This document shows, in pieces, positions 63,645-64,000 of a DNA stretch of 64,000 bases. The notes under the pieces are model-generated. The model was not told where the DNA came from. It saw only the letters and a program-made list of their open reading frames with translations, and ran no database searches. Source of the DNA: Cyanoderma ruficeps. Lineage: Eukaryota; Chordata; Aves; Passeriformes; Timaliidae. A program made the position numbers and the translations under genes. The stretch lies in contig VZDJ01005178.1 of NCBI GenBank assembly GCA_008694505.1, forward strand, positions 281,054 to 345,053. Direction: 5' to 3'. Every line of letters begins with the position of its first letter. The first letter of the stretch is position 1.

Positions 63645-64000
63645 AGGAGGAGGAGAGGGCCTAAGAAAGGAGCAATCCTTCTGGAGCCCCTGACAGGAGG
63701 GTGCAGCCAGGGGGTGAGTCAGGCACTGCTCCCAGGGAACAGAGACAGGACAAGGGCAAACGGCCTCAAGCTGTGCCAGGGGAAGGCTCCAGTTGGACAC
63801 CAGGACCAACCTCCTCATGGAAAGGGTGGTCAGGCCTTGGCAAGAGCTGCCCAGGGAGGTTTGGAGTGTGCCCATCCCTGGAGGCGGCCAAGGGACACCT
63901 GGACGTGGCACTCAGTGCTCTGGGCAGGGTGACAAGGTGGGCACCGGGCACAGCTGGGACTCCCTGGGCTGGGAGGGCTTTTCCAGCCTCAGGGATTCAG
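63645..64000 (+). mobile_element. CR1 LINE 3' end, second subfamily, cut by window edge
   Basis: 'caaacggcctcaagctgtgc' through 'gggagggcttttccagcctc'; continues beyond the window. Confidence 0.8.

Overview
The window is vertebrate nuclear DNA, most likely from a passerine bird. The protein sequence is avian-type, introns are short, and the interspersed repeats are dominated by 5'-truncated CR1 LINE tails plus a few retroviral solo LTRs. This placement is inferred from sequence character, not from a search.

The window holds two copies of GART, the trifunctional purine-synthesis gene (GARS, AIRS and GAR transformylase domains in one chain), arranged tail to tail. Copy 1 is on the + strand: 21 coding exons between 7152 and 34522. 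All splice sites and phases agree, giving a 1003-residue protein with every catalytic motif I could check intact. Its last intron carries a ~2 kb 58-bp minisatellite interrupted by a solo LTR. A TAG codon overlaps the exon 10 splice donor, the arrangement known in vertebrates to give a GARS-only short protein.

Copy 2 is on the - strand, from ATG at 60246 down to TGA at 36713. I find 20 of the 21 exons. Exon 18 was not found and may lie in or beside the 420-base assembly gap (40396-40815). Fourteen exons match copy 1 in length to the base, five differ by multiples of three, and the last is longer. No stop codon appears in frame and every exon phase is kept. Yet the key residues of all three active sites are replaced: the ATP-grasp loop and metal ligands in GARS, several nucleotide-binding motifs in AIRS, and the Asn/His/Asp triad in GAR transformylase. 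This looks like a retained pseudoenzyme rather than simple decay. It is the main candidate for something undescribed.

Exon 1 is the exception: the two copies differ there at one base in 145, although the flanks do not align and other exons are far more diverged. Local gene conversion is the simplest explanation. One CR1 sits at almost the same distance upstream of exon 14 in both copies, which hints that it predates the duplication.

Layout: 1-7151 upstream DNA with CR1 fragments and no gene seen; 7152-34522 GART copy 1; 34523-36712 shared 3' intergenic region; 36713-60246 GART-like copy 2 with several minisatellites and many CR1s; 60247-64000 upstream of copy 2, with one weak exon candidate and a terminal CR1. 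No tRNA, rRNA or CRISPR was seen.
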